Positions 25,541 through 34,468 of a stretch of 64,000 nt of DNA are shown in pieces. The stretch spans positions 25,459 to 89,458 of the forward strand of contig DASXCQ010000093.1 of assembly GCA_036491115.1 (NCBI GenBank), read 5' to 3'. Position 1 is the first letter of the stretch. Every line of letters begins with the position of its first letter. This DNA is from DATEPR01 sp036491115. Lineage in GTDB: Bacteria; Actinomycetota; Actinomycetes; Mycobacteriales; Pseudonocardiaceae. Both the position numbers and the translations under genes were made by a program. Under the pieces are notes generated by a model, which was not told where the DNA came from, searched no databases, and worked only from the letters and a program-made list of their open reading frames with translations.

Positions 25541-26314
25541 TCAGCGTTGGGCGAACGGTGTCGGCAGGGCGTCCAGCAGCGCCCTGGTGTACTCGTCCCT
25601 GGGATTGCGCAGCACGTCGACCGTCGGGCCGTGCTCGACGATCCGACCCTGATGCAGGACCAGCATCCGGTCGGCGACCACGCGGGCGGACAGCAGATCG
25701 TGGGTGATGTACAGCAGGCTGACGCCGGTGCCGGCGAGCAGGTCCAGCACGCCGGCCCGCAGTGACACGTCGAGCATGCTGACCGGCTCGTCGGCCACCA
25801 GCAGCTCCGGTTCCGGCGCCAGCGCCCGGGCCACCACCACCCGCTGGCGCTGCCCGCCGGACAGCTGGTGCGGCAGCTTGTCCGCGTACTGGGCCACCGG
25901 GGTCAGCCCGACCGTGGTCAGCAGCTCGTCGACCCTGCGGTGGGCGTCCCGTTCGGACAGACCGAGGTGGTTCACCAGCGGCCGGGTGAGCGTGTAGCGG
26001 ACCGTGTGCAGCGGGTTCAACGCCGCGTACGGGTCCTGGAACACCATCTGGACGCGCCGCCGGTAGGCCCGCAACTCCTTGCGCCGCAACCGATCCACCT
26101 GGGTGCCGGCGAAGGTGATGGTGCCGGTGTCCTGCCGTTCCATGCCGGTGACCATCCTGGCCAGCGTCGACTTGCCGCTGCCGCTCTGGCCGACCAGCGC
26201 CACCGCCTCGCCGGGCTCGATGGTGAACGACACGTCGTCGGCCGCGGTGACCACCCGGTCGCCGCGCCGCCGGCCCGGATAGCGCTTGGTGACGCCCTCG
26301 ACCACCAGGCTCAT
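25541..26314 (-). CDS. oligosaccharide/oligopeptide-type ABC transporter ATPase (DppF-like)
   Basis: A 257-residue ABC ATPase: Walker A GQSGSGKST (about residues 39-47), signature LSGGQRQRV, Walker B ELLVADEPVSMLD and a late H-loop YITHDL. It resembles OppF/DppF, the second ATPase of Opp-type importers. The ATG at 26314 overlaps the stop of the partner ATPase (ATGA). It powers the two permeases encoded upstream. Confidence 0.9.
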   Translation of the reverse strand: MSLVVEGVTKRYPGRRRGDRVVTAADDVSFTIEPGEAVALVGQSGSGKSTLARMVTGMERQDTGTITFAGTQVDRLRRKELRAYRRRVQMVFQDPYAALNPLHTVRYTLTRPLVNHLGLSERDAHRRVDELLTTVGLTPVAQYADKLPHQLSGGQRQRVVVARALAPEPELLVADEPVSMLDVSLRAGVLDLLAGTGVSLLYITHDLLSARVVADRMLVLHQGRIVEHGPTVDVLRNPRDEYTRALLDALPTPFAQR

Positions 26315-27264
26315 GACGCACGTCCCGTCACGTAGCAGGCGACGCCGTCGGCCAGCGGCGGTTCCGCCACCCGGCAGCCGGTCTCGGCCAGCGGGCAGCG
26401 CGGCGCGTACGAGCAGCCCTGGGAGGGCACCGACAGGTCGGGCGGACTGCCCGGGATGCCGCTGATCCGGACCTCGGCGGCACGAGGGTCGGCGTAGCAG
26501 TCCAGCAGCGCCCTGGTGTACGGGTGTTTCGAGTTGCCGATCATGGTGGCGGACGGCTGGTCCTCGACGATTCGTCCGGCGTACATCACCAGCACCCGGT
26601 CGGCCGACTCCAGCACCATGCCCAGGTCGTGGCTGATCAGCAGGGCGGTGAAGCCGACATCGCGCTGGAGTTCCTTCACCGTGTCGATGACGGCCTTCTG
26701 CACCAGGACGTCCAGGGCGGTGGTGGGCTCGTCGAACACCACCAGCCTCGGCTCCAGCGCCAGGACCAGCGCGATCACCACCCGCTGCCGCATCCCGCCG
26801 GACAGCTCATGCGGATAGCGGCCCAGCGTGTCCGGCGGCAGGTGCACCTTGGTCAGCAGTTCGGCCGCCCGCCGGCGCACGGCCGAACGGGCCAGCCGCC
26901 GGTGCGCGCGGAACACGTCGACGAAGTGGTTCTCCACCGTGCGGACCGGGTTCAGCGCGTTCATCCCGCTCTGCAGGACCAGCGAGAACCCGCCCTGGCG
27001 CAGCGTGCGCAGCGACTCACCGGACAGCGCGGCGATGTCGGTGCCGTCGAAGACCACCCGGCCACCGGACAGCCTGCCCGGCGGGCGCAGCATCCTGGTC
27101 AACGCGTAGCCCAGCGTCGACTTGCCGCAGCCGGACTCGCCGACCAGGCCGACGAACTCGCCGGCCCGCAGGGTGAGGGACACGTCCCGCACGGAGTGCA
27201 CGGCAGGCGCGCCGGACGGCTGGTAGACGACGTTGACGTCCTCGGCGGCGAGCAGTGCCGTCAT
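26311..27264 (-). CDS. oligosaccharide/oligopeptide-type ABC transporter ATPase (DppD-like)
   Basis: A 317-residue OppD/DppD-type ATPase: Walker A GESGCGKST (about residues 39-47), signature LSGGMRQRV, Walker B RLVVFDEPTTALD and the C-terminal oligopeptide/dipeptide extension with Cys residues (C-S-Y-A-P-R-C-P-L-A-E-T-G-C). In the family that extension can bind an Fe-S cluster. It overlaps both neighbours by four bases. In carbohydrate operons such Opp-type systems import cello-, xylo- or mannooligosaccharides, which fits the GH39-like gene here. Confidence 0.9.
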   Translation of the reverse strand: MTALLAAEDVNVVYQPSGAPAVHSVRDVSLTLRAGEFVGLVGESGCGKSTLGYALTRMLRPPGRLSGGRVVFDGTDIAALSGESLRTLRQGGFSLVLQSGMNALNPVRTVENHFVDVFRAHRRLARSAVRRRAAELLTKVHLPPDTLGRYPHELSGGMRQRVVIALVLALEPRLVVFDEPTTALDVLVQKAVIDTVKELQRDVGFTALLISHDLGMVLESADRVLVMYAGRIVEDQPSATMIGNSKHPYTRALLDCYADPRAAEVRISGIPGSPPDLSVPSQGCSYAPRCPLAETGCRVAEPPLADGVACYVTGRAS

Positions 27265-28172
27265 CGGGACACCCCCTCACGCAGGCGTGGATTGGACAGC
27301 GCGTCGATGCCGAAGTTGATCAGCGACAGGGACGCGGCGAGCAGCGCGATCGCGAGGCCGGGCGCGAGGATCTGCTGCCACTGGCCGACCAGCAGCACAT
27401 TGTCGTTCTGCGCCCAGAACAGCATCGTGCCCCAGCTGATCGTGTTCGGGTTGCCCAGCCCGATGAACTCCAGGCCGGCCTCACCGAGCACGGCGGCGTT
27501 GGCCGCGGCGAGGAAGCTCGCCGCGACCAGCGACAGCATGTTGGGCAGGATCTCCCGGAACACGATGCGGTGGATCCGCTCCCCGCTGAACCGGGCCGCC
27601 TCCACGAAGTCCCGACGGCGCAACGTGGACGTCTGCGCGCGCAGCACGCGGGCACCGAACGCCCATCCGGTGATCGCCACGACGAGCACGATCAGGCCGA
27701 CACCCCGGCCGGGCGAGTAGGTGGCGATCACGACCATCAGCGGCAGGGCCGGGATCACCAGGAACAGGTTGACGACGAAGTTGATCGTCTCCTCGGCGAA
27801 CCCGGACAGGTAGCCGGCGAACAGGCCCACCGCGATCGCCACCAGGGTGGCCAGAATGCCGGCCGCGAACGCCACCAGCAGGGACACCCTGGCCCCGTAG
27901 AGCAGGCGGGACAGCACGTCCTGCCCGGACCCGGTGGTGCCCAGCCAGTGCGCACCGCTGGGCGAGAGCGACCGGCCGAACCCGGTGAACGTCGGCGAGT
28001 AGGGCGCGATCAGCGGTGCGAACACCGCCAGCGCCACCAGCACGAGCAGGATCACCAGGCCGGCCCGCGCCTTGCGGTTCGCCCACACCGTGCGCAGCGC
28101 ACGCGCCGCCACCCGCGACCGCCGGGGCGGCGCCCACACCCCGACCGCCAGTTCCACACCCGAAGCACTCAT
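27261..28172 (-). CDS. ABC transporter permease (DppC-like)
   Basis: A 303-residue inner-membrane permease with six predicted helices, an N-terminal OppC-type segment (R-K-A-R-A-G-L-V-I-L-L-V-L-V) and the EAA-like loop E-A-A-R-F-S-G-E-R-I-H-R-I-V-F-R-E-I-L-P-N. It pairs with the DppB-like permease. Start and stop both overlap neighbours by four bases. Confidence 0.9.
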   Translation of the reverse strand: MSASGVELAVGVWAPPRRSRVAARALRTVWANRKARAGLVILLVLVALAVFAPLIAPYSPTFTGFGRSLSPSGAHWLGTTGSGQDVLSRLLYGARVSLLVAFAAGILATLVAIAVGLFAGYLSGFAEETINFVVNLFLVIPALPLMVVIATYSPGRGVGLIVLVVAITGWAFGARVLRAQTSTLRRRDFVEAARFSGERIHRIVFREILPNMLSLVAASFLAAANAAVLGEAGLEFIGLGNPNTISWGTMLFWAQNDNVLLVGQWQQILAPGLAIALLAASLSLINFGIDALSNPRLREGVSR

Positions 28173-29161
28173 ATCCGCCTCGCTCTCGGGTCGAGCACCC
28201 CGTACAGCAGGTCGACGATCAGGTTCGCCACCAGCACGCTCACCGTGATCACCAGGAACAACGCCTGCATCAGCGGAAAGTCCTCGTTGACCACGGCGTT
28301 GAACAGCAGATAACCCACGCCTGGGTAGGCGAACACCACCTCGGTGAGCAGTGACCCGCCGACCACCAGGCCCAGCGCCATGCCGAACGCGGTGATGTTG
28401 GGCAGCAGCGCGTTGCGGGCCGCGTAGCGCAGCGCGATGGTGCGCCCGCGCAGCCCGTTGGCCTCGGCGAACGTCACGTAGTCCTCGCCGAGCGTGTTGA
28501 CCATGTTGTTGCGCATGCCCAGCAGCCAGCCGCCCAGGCCGCTGACCAGGATGGTCAGCGCGGGCAGCACGCTGTGGAACGCGGCGTCGGCCACGAACGA
28601 CGCCGACCAGTTCGGCGACGCGTCGGCCGCGTAGCCACCCTTGATCGGGAACCAGTTGAGGCCGAACGCGAACACGAACAACAGCAACAGGGCGGTCCAG
28701 AAGTACGGGAACGCCGAGGTGAACGTGCTGCCGACGGTGGCCAGCGTGTCGGTGATCCGGCCGCGCCGCCAGGCCGCCGCCACCCCGGCCAGCGTGCCCA
28801 CGACGAACGCGAGCACGGTGGCCGAGCCGACCAGGACCAGGGTCCAGGGCAGGGCACCGGCGATCAGCGAGCCGACCGACTCCGGGAAGTACGTGTACGA
28901 CAGGCCGAACCGCAGGTGGACGATGTCGTCCAGGTAGTGCCCGTACTGCGTGGCCAGGCCGCCGGTCGGCACGCCGAGCGTGTCCTCGATGGCCTGCCGC
29001 GTCGCCGGGCTGACCGGTCCGTCACCGGCCAGCTTGCCGATGGCGGCATCCGCCGGGGTGCCCGGCATCAGCCTCGGGATGAAGAAGTTGACCGTCACCG
29101 CGGCCCACAGCGTGGCCACGAAGATGATCAGCTTGCGCAGGATGGGATGCACCGTTGCCAC
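28169..29161 (-). CDS. ABC transporter permease (DppB-like)
   Basis: A 330-residue inner-membrane permease of the OppB/DppB type with an N-terminal helix followed by F-I-P-R-L-M-P-G-T-P (family signature), a large periplasmic-side loop and an EAA-like loop A-E-A-N-G-L-R-G-R-T-I-A-L-R-Y-A-A-R-N-A. It starts at GTG 29161, nine bases after the binding protein stop. Confidence 0.9.
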   Translation of the reverse strand: MATVHPILRKLIIFVATLWAAVTVNFFIPRLMPGTPADAAIGKLAGDGPVSPATRQAIEDTLGVPTGGLATQYGHYLDDIVHLRFGLSYTYFPESVGSLIAGALPWTLVLVGSATVLAFVVGTLAGVAAAWRRGRITDTLATVGSTFTSAFPYFWTALLLLFVFAFGLNWFPIKGGYAADASPNWSASFVADAAFHSVLPALTILVSGLGGWLLGMRNNMVNTLGEDYVTFAEANGLRGRTIALRYAARNALLPNITAFGMALGLVVGGSLLTEVVFAYPGVGYLLFNAVVNEDFPLMQALFLVITVSVLVANLIVDLLYGVLDPRARRI

Positions 29162-29170
29162 CCGCCCCGG

Positions 29171-30838
29171 TCAGGACGACACCGCTTTGAGGTGGGTCAC
29201 GATCATCAGCGGTGGCGCCAGGTAGGGCGCGGGCGGCGCGTACGGGTTGCTCGCGGTGGGCCAGCCGGTGAATCCCTTGGTGGAGAACTCGCCCCAGGTG
29301 GCGCCGTAGAACAGGGCGATCACCGGAACCTGCTGGTACATCACCTGCTCCAGTTCGTGCACCGAGTTCCGCTGCTGGGCCAACTGGGTCTCGCCCTGCA
29401 TCTGGCTGAGCAGGCCGTCCAGCCTGGGGTCGGAGAACCGGCTGAAGTTGGACCCCGCCGTCTTGCCGACCGGCGCGGTCTGCGCGCTGGCCAGGGTGTT
29501 GAAGAAGTCGACGTACGGGCTGCCGGTGCCGCCGAACGAACCGAGCGACGCGTCGAAACTGCCCTGCTGGAGCGCCTGGTTGTAGGCGGCGTACTCCGGG
29601 GTCTGGATGTTCACCGCGATGCCGACGGCCTTGAGCTGCTGCTGGATCGTCTGCGCTGCCTGCAGCCAGTCGGTGAACCCGTTGGGCGTCTGCAGGTTCA
29701 TGGTCACCGGCTGGCCGTCCGGGCCGACCAGCGCGTTGCCGCGCACATGGTAGCCGGCCTGGCCGAACAGCTGGGTGGCCTTGGCCATGTCCTGGTTGAC
29801 CACCCCCGCGTCCGGCAGGGACGGGTCCAGCCAGCTCTTCAGGTTGGGCAGCAGCAGGCCGCTCTGCGACGCGGGCTGCACGTAGCCGTCCTCGGCCTTG
29901 TCCGCGATGTCCTTGCGGTTGAGCGCCGCGGACAGTCCCTGGCGGAAGGCCAGACTGTTGTAGGGCGCCTTGGTCAGGTTCAGGTACAGCGAGATGGTGC
30001 CGCCCGGCGGGAACCAGAAGCGGTGGTGCTGGGCGTCCTTGTTCACCCACGTCTGGTTGACGTTCGGGATGAACAGCGACGCCCAGTCGTAGCCGCCGCG
30101 CGACAGTTGCAGCTGGGACTGCGCGTTGCCGGTCAGCGCGGGGAACACCACCTTGGCCGCGGCCACGTTCTGGACCTGCCAGTACTTCTGGTTCCTGGTG
30201 AGCGTGTACTGGTTGGGGTTGAACGTGCCGAGCACGTACGGTCCGGTGACCACGGGCGAGGTGTTGGTGAACGTGGTCGGATCGGTGATCTTCGACCACA
30301 CGTGCTGGGGCACGATCACTTCCTGGTCGACCTGCTGCACGAAGGGCACGTCGGGCTGCTGGAACGTCACCGCGACGGTGTCACCGGAGGACGTGACCGA
30401 CTTGACGTGCTGCCAGATGCCGGTGCTGTCCAGGGCGGGGAACTTCTTGAGGTAGTCGAAGGTGAACACGACGTCGGCCGGGGTGAACGGCTTGCCGTCG
30501 CTCCACGTCACGCCCCTGCGGATCGTGTAGTCCACCTCGGTGGCGCCGCGGAGGGTGTGGCCGGTGGCCAGGAACGGCGTCTCGTGGCCGTTCACGGCGT
30601 TGACGTACTCCAGGGGCTCGTACATGTACGTGGTGCCGATGCGCTTGTTCGGCGAGAACGGGTTGAAGTTGTCCTGCAGGGTCGGCGACCCGTTGTCCAC
30701 GCCGATCACCAGGGTGCCGTTGCCGCCACCGGTGCCGACGTCGTTGGCCGAGCCGGAGCAACCCGCCACGCCGGTGGCCACCATGGCGAGTGCCGCGCCG
30801 GTGAGCAGTGCCGACCGGGCGCCGGATAGTCGGGTCAT
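29171..30838 (-). CDS. extracellular solute-binding lipoprotein of the ABC importer
   Basis: A 555-residue family 5 (Opp/Dpp type) solute-binding protein. The lipoprotein signal ends at the lipobox V-A-G-C (Cys about residue 27), so the protein is anchored outside the membrane. Hallmarks are Y-E-P-L-E-Y-V-N ... T-P-F-L-A and T-W-S-D-G-K-P-F-T-P-A-D-V-V-F-T. Its start overlaps the GH39-like stop by four bases. The substrate is likely an oligosaccharide, judging by the neighbouring hydrolases and LacI regulator. Confidence 0.9.
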   Translation of the reverse strand: MTRLSGARSALLTGAALAMVATGVAGCSGSANDVGTGGGNGTLVIGVDNGSPTLQDNFNPFSPNKRIGTTYMYEPLEYVNAVNGHETPFLATGHTLRGATEVDYTIRRGVTWSDGKPFTPADVVFTFDYLKKFPALDSTGIWQHVKSVTSSGDTVAVTFQQPDVPFVQQVDQEVIVPQHVWSKITDPTTFTNTSPVVTGPYVLGTFNPNQYTLTRNQKYWQVQNVAAAKVVFPALTGNAQSQLQLSRGGYDWASLFIPNVNQTWVNKDAQHHRFWFPPGGTISLYLNLTKAPYNSLAFRQGLSAALNRKDIADKAEDGYVQPASQSGLLLPNLKSWLDPSLPDAGVVNQDMAKATQLFGQAGYHVRGNALVGPDGQPVTMNLQTPNGFTDWLQAAQTIQQQLKAVGIAVNIQTPEYAAYNQALQQGSFDASLGSFGGTGSPYVDFFNTLASAQTAPVGKTAGSNFSRFSDPRLDGLLSQMQGETQLAQQRNSVHELEQVMYQQVPVIALFYGATWGEFSTKGFTGWPTASNPYAPPAPYLAPPLMIVTHLKAVSS

Positions 30839-32700
30839 CGTATGTTCTCCTCCTTCGTGCGCGGCGCGTCGTCGCGCGCGGACAGCCGGATCCGGGCCAC
30901 GCCCGGCATCGGAAGGTCGAGTTCAAGCTGGGCGGTGCCCTCGGCGTCGGACTCGACGTCGGGCAGCGGCCTCTCGTGCAGCCGGTCACGCTCGTGCAGG
31001 TGCAGCCACAGCGCGTCGTCCGGCCAGTCCACGTCGGGTGAGCACTCGGCGACGATGTTGGAGTGCCGCTGGTCGACCCTGGCCAGCGTCGCCGCATAGG
31101 TGCCGGCGGGCAGGCCGTGCACGGCGAGCCGGACGCCCCGGTCCAGCCTGGGGTCGCCGTTCATCAGTTCGGCATTGACGGTTCCGTTCCACAGCAACAC
31201 GTCCACCGTGCCGTCGTCGTGCAGGGCGGCCCACGCGTGCACCAGCACGTCGGCGCCGTCGCCGTCGACCCGGCTGGCCAGGACGTGGTCGCCCAGGTGT
31301 GCGGCCAGGTGTGCCGCCCAGTAGCGGGGTTTGCGCAGGTTGCCGACGGACAGCAGGCCGAAACCGTTGTGGAACAGGCGAGGCGGCCGGCCCAGTTCCT
31401 CGAAGTGGTCGCTGATCACCCAGTACGCCAGGGCGTCCACCCTGCCCTGCGCGGCCTGGAACCCGCTGAGCACGAACGGCGCGCCCTGCACCCCGTCGTG
31501 GATCGGGCCGAAGTGGGTGGACCCGACACCCCACTCCGTCCACCACACCGGCACGGCGGGCAGGTTGTGCCTGCGCAGCGACGGCCGGGTGTCCAGCGGC
31601 AGGTTGCCGTACGTGTGGGTGGTCAGAAAGTCAAGCGGCACACCGGTTTCCGCCGCGTGCGCGACCAGCGCTTCGACCCACTCGCCGGCCGCCGTGGACG
31701 GGCCGCCCACCAGCAGCCGGGGGTCGACCGACTTGAGCGCGCGGGCCGTCTCGTCGTACAGCCGCAGGTAGTCCGTCCGAGTGCCGGACCAGAACACCAC
31801 CAGGTTGGGCTCGTTCCACACCTCGAAGCCCCAGCCGGCGACCTCGTCGATGCCGTACCGGTCGACCAGGTGGCGGGCCAGCGCGGCGACCAGGTCACCC
31901 CACCGGTCCCAGTCCTTCGGCGGCGAGATGATGCCCCGGTAGTCGAACACCGTCTGGTCGGGGTCGGCGGCCAGCGCGGCCGGCATGAACGACAGCTCGA
32001 CGACCGGCCGGACGCCCAGGGCGAGCAGGCCGTCGTAGAGGGCCTCGACGCGACTGAAGTCGTAGCTCAGGTCGTCCCGGACCACATGGTTGTCGTCGTG
32101 CAGCACGGCGTGCGCGCGGACGTGCGTGACGCCGAGGTCCTGCTGCGCCATGCGCAGCGCCTCGGCGAACTCGACGCCGATGTCGTTGCCGTGGCCGTCG
32201 TCGCCGAACTCCAGCTGGGTCAGCCGTTCCGAGCCGACCATCCGCCAGACTCGGTCCAGCGTGCCGGTCACGGTCGCCGCGTCCACCTCGACGGCGACGG
32301 CGGCCGCCGGACCGGGCAGCATGGCCGCCCGCACAGGTTCCGACCAGGCCCACGCCGGGTGGTCCGCACCCGCCACGGCGCCGATCCGGTAGCGGTACTC
32401 CACGCCGTCGGCCAGACCGGTGTCGGCGAACCGGTTGCCGGCGACGGCGGCGACGTCACTGCCGCCGTGCCGCACCAGCAACGGTTCCGCGTCACCGTCG
32501 GTGCGCTCGATCAGGTAGCCGGCCGCGCCGGGCACCTCGTCCCAGCTCAGTCTGACGTGCCCCACGGCCGGTTCGGCGCGGACCCCGGCCGGGGCCGGCA
32601 GAGCCAGTGCGGCGTCGGCACCGTCGGTGTCGGTCAGCCGCAGGTAGATCCGCCGTTCCCAGTCGTCCCTGGCCGTCGTCTCGCCCGCCTGGCGCGTCAT
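30835..32700 (-). CDS. GH39-like (beta-xylosidase type) glycoside hydrolase
   Basis: A 621-residue, apparently cytoplasmic enzyme (no signal peptide). A short fibronectin III-like domain (about residues 38-120: R-L-S-W-D-E-V-P-G-A-A-G-Y) precedes a (beta/alpha)8 GH39-type domain. The proposed acid/base Glu lies in GFEVWNEPN and the nucleophile Glu in V-W-W-T-E-W-G-V-G. The motif V-D-A-L-A-Y-W-V-I-S-D-H-F-E-E is also typical of GH39. A C-terminal beta-sandwich follows. It would split imported oligosaccharides (xylosides or related); the exact sugar cannot be read. It is coupled to lacI and to the binding protein gene by ATGA overlaps. Confidence 0.83.
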   Translation of the reverse strand: MTRQAGETTARDDWERRIYLRLTDTDGADAALALPAPAGVRAEPAVGHVRLSWDEVPGAAGYLIERTDGDAEPLLVRHGGSDVAAVAGNRFADTGLADGVEYRYRIGAVAGADHPAWAWSEPVRAAMLPGPAAAVAVEVDAATVTGTLDRVWRMVGSERLTQLEFGDDGHGNDIGVEFAEALRMAQQDLGVTHVRAHAVLHDDNHVVRDDLSYDFSRVEALYDGLLALGVRPVVELSFMPAALAADPDQTVFDYRGIISPPKDWDRWGDLVAALARHLVDRYGIDEVAGWGFEVWNEPNLVVFWSGTRTDYLRLYDETARALKSVDPRLLVGGPSTAAGEWVEALVAHAAETGVPLDFLTTHTYGNLPLDTRPSLRRHNLPAVPVWWTEWGVGSTHFGPIHDGVQGAPFVLSGFQAAQGRVDALAYWVISDHFEELGRPPRLFHNGFGLLSVGNLRKPRYWAAHLAAHLGDHVLASRVDGDGADVLVHAWAALHDDGTVDVLLWNGTVNAELMNGDPRLDRGVRLAVHGLPAGTYAATLARVDQRHSNIVAECSPDVDWPDDALWLHLHERDRLHERPLPDVESDAEGTAQLELDLPMPGVARIRLSARDDAPRTKEENIR

Positions 32701-33755
32701 CCGGATGTCCTCCCACGGTTCTCGGTCAGATGTGGCCGGCAGCCGCAGCTACGCCGTTGCACGAGGGCGGTCGGCAGGATCAGCGAGCGGCGCTGTGCGT
32801 CGGGATCCGCGAGGCGATCCAGCAGTAGCCGCACGGACCTCTCGCCGAGTTCCCGCATGGGCTGCCGGACCGTGGTCAGCGGCGGCCGGACGTGCCTGGC
32901 CACCGCGATGTCGTCGAACCCGGTCACAGCGATCTCGCCGGGCACCCGCACCCGCGCGGCCCGCAGCGCGGTGAGCGCGCCGATCGCCATCTCGTCGTTG
33001 CCGAACACCACGGCCCTCGGGCGCCTGCCGCCGGCCAGCAGCTCGCGCATCGCACGTTCGCCGCCCGCCTCGGTGAAGCCGCCGGACGCTGCGGGCTGGT
33101 CCGGCACCGCGAGGCCGGCGGCGCCCAGCGCGTCGCGGAAGCCGGCGAACCGGGCCAGCGAGTCCGGTGAGCGGGGCGGGCCGGCGACGAACACGATGTC
33201 GGTGTAGCCGTGGACGTCGATCAGGTGCCGGGTGATCCCCCTGGTGCCGCCTCGGTTGTCCGCACCGACCAGATCCAGCCGGCGGTGCGTGTTGTTGGCC
33301 AACACCACGACGGGCAGACTGCGGGACAGCATCACGATGTCCTGATTGGACAGACTGCGGGCCATCACGACCAGGCCGTCCACCTTGCCGGCGACGGAGA
33401 AGGCGAGTTGCCGGCCGGACGACGTATGGGTGGCCGCGATCAGCACCGCGTCGCCGACCGCCGTGGCGGCCCGCTCCGCACCGCGGATCACCTCGTCCAC
33501 GTACAGCGGCGACTCCTGTTCCGCCTCACCGGATCGGTCCAGGTCGGGGAACAGCAGGCCGACGATGCCGGTGCGTCGCGACGCCAGGCCACGCGCCGAA
33601 CCACTGGGCACCCAACCGAGTTCGGTGGCGGCGGCGAGCACCTTGTCCCTGGTGGCGGGAGAAAAGCCGGCGCCGTCGTGCATCACGCGCGAGACGGTCG
33701 CGGTGGACACACCACTGCGTTGTGCCACCTGGTAGATCGTGGATCGGTCGGCCAC
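32697..33755 (-). CDS. LacI-family transcriptional repressor
   Basis: A 352-residue LacI/GalR regulator with the N-terminal helix-turn-helix TIYQVAQRSGVSTATVSRVM (residues 5-24) and a periplasmic-binding-protein-like sugar domain (about 62-345). The C-terminus has an R-R-S-C-G-C pair. Start is GTG 33755. It heads its own operon (lacI, glycosidase, importer, secreted hydrolase), and two LacI-type operators lie 18-47 bases upstream, so autoregulation and sugar-induced derepression of the whole operon are likely (inference from site position). Confidence 0.92.
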   Translation of the reverse strand: MADRSTIYQVAQRSGVSTATVSRVMHDGAGFSPATRDKVLAAATELGWVPSGSARGLASRRTGIVGLLFPDLDRSGEAEQESPLYVDEVIRGAERAATAVGDAVLIAATHTSSGRQLAFSVAGKVDGLVVMARSLSNQDIVMLSRSLPVVVLANNTHRRLDLVGADNRGGTRGITRHLIDVHGYTDIVFVAGPPRSPDSLARFAGFRDALGAAGLAVPDQPAASGGFTEAGGERAMRELLAGGRRPRAVVFGNDEMAIGALTALRAARVRVPGEIAVTGFDDIAVARHVRPPLTTVRQPMRELGERSVRLLLDRLADPDAQRRSLILPTALVQRRSCGCRPHLTENRGRTSG

Positions 33756-33772
33756 GGTCAGCCCGTCTCCCG

Positions 33773-33802
33773 GTTAAGCGGTTACGTTGGTTAAGCGCTT
33801 AC
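33773..33802. promoter_or_regulatory. two tandem LacI-type operators
   Basis: GTTAAGCGGTTAC (33773-33785) and GTTAAGCGCTTAC (33790-33802) are near-identical 13-mers with a 17-base period. The second contains the perfect palindrome TAAGCGCTTA. The central CG within an AA..TT context is typical of LacI/GalR sites. They lie just upstream of the LacI gene and also between it and the divergent GNAT gene. Confidence 0.8.
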
Positions 33803-33866
33803 GTAACCACCGGCGATGCGGGACGTCAAGGAATTCACAGTTGACGGCTGCTGCCATACTGCAGCC

Positions 33867-34355
33867 ATGCCAGACGCTCCCGCGTACCGGATCGCCAAGG
33901 CCACCGGTTCGCCGGAACTGGCCGCCATCACCGAAAACCTGCTCGCCGCGCTGCCGAACTGGTTCGGTATCCCGGAGGCCAACGCGGAGTACGTCGCCGC
34001 GGCCACCCGGCTGCCCGGCCACGTCGCGCACGCGGGCGACGACGCGGTCGGAATCCTGTTGTGCGAACGGCATTTCCCGGAGTCGGCCGAGATCCACCTG
34101 CTGGCCGTCGATCCGACATGGCACCGCAAGGGCATCGGCAGGGCACTGGTCGACGCGCTGGTCGACGAGCTGCGGCCGACCGGGTGCCGGCTGTTGCAGG
34201 TGAAGACGCTCGGCCCCGGCCGCCCGGACGCCGGTTATGCGAGGACACGGGAGTTCTACCGTGCCGTCGGGTTTCTACCGTTGGAGGAGTTGGCCGAGCT
34301 GTGGCCGGGCAACCCGTGTCTGATCATGGTGCGGGCACTGGTCCGAGCGGAGTAG
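33867..34355 (+). CDS. GNAT-family N-acetyltransferase
   Basis: A 162-residue acetyltransferase with the acetyl-CoA binding loop in L-A-V-D-P-T-W-H-R-K-G-I-G-R-A-L-V (R/Q-x-x-G-x-G/A pattern) and a later Y-x-R-T-R-E-F-Y-R-A-V-G-F segment. ATG 33867 is preferred because similarity begins there; a CATACT -10-like box eight bases upstream suggests leaderless transcription. ATG 33816 is the alternative. The substrate is unknown. It is divergent from lacI. Confidence 0.83.
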   Translation: MPDAPAYRIAKATGSPELAAITENLLAALPNWFGIPEANAEYVAAATRLPGHVAHAGDDAVGILLCERHFPESAEIHLLAVDPTWHRKGIGRALVDALVDELRPTGCRLLQVKTLGPGRPDAGYARTREFYRAVGFLPLEELAELWPGNPCLIMVRALVRAE

Positions 34356-34468
34356 GGGGCTGCGCGTAACGGCGGGGCATTTCGCCGGAGACGTGCCATT
34401 CCGGTGCTAGCGTCGGTTGAGGCCCGAGTTCCTGGGTACCCACCGCGTGATGGCAGGAGGTGGCCGAG

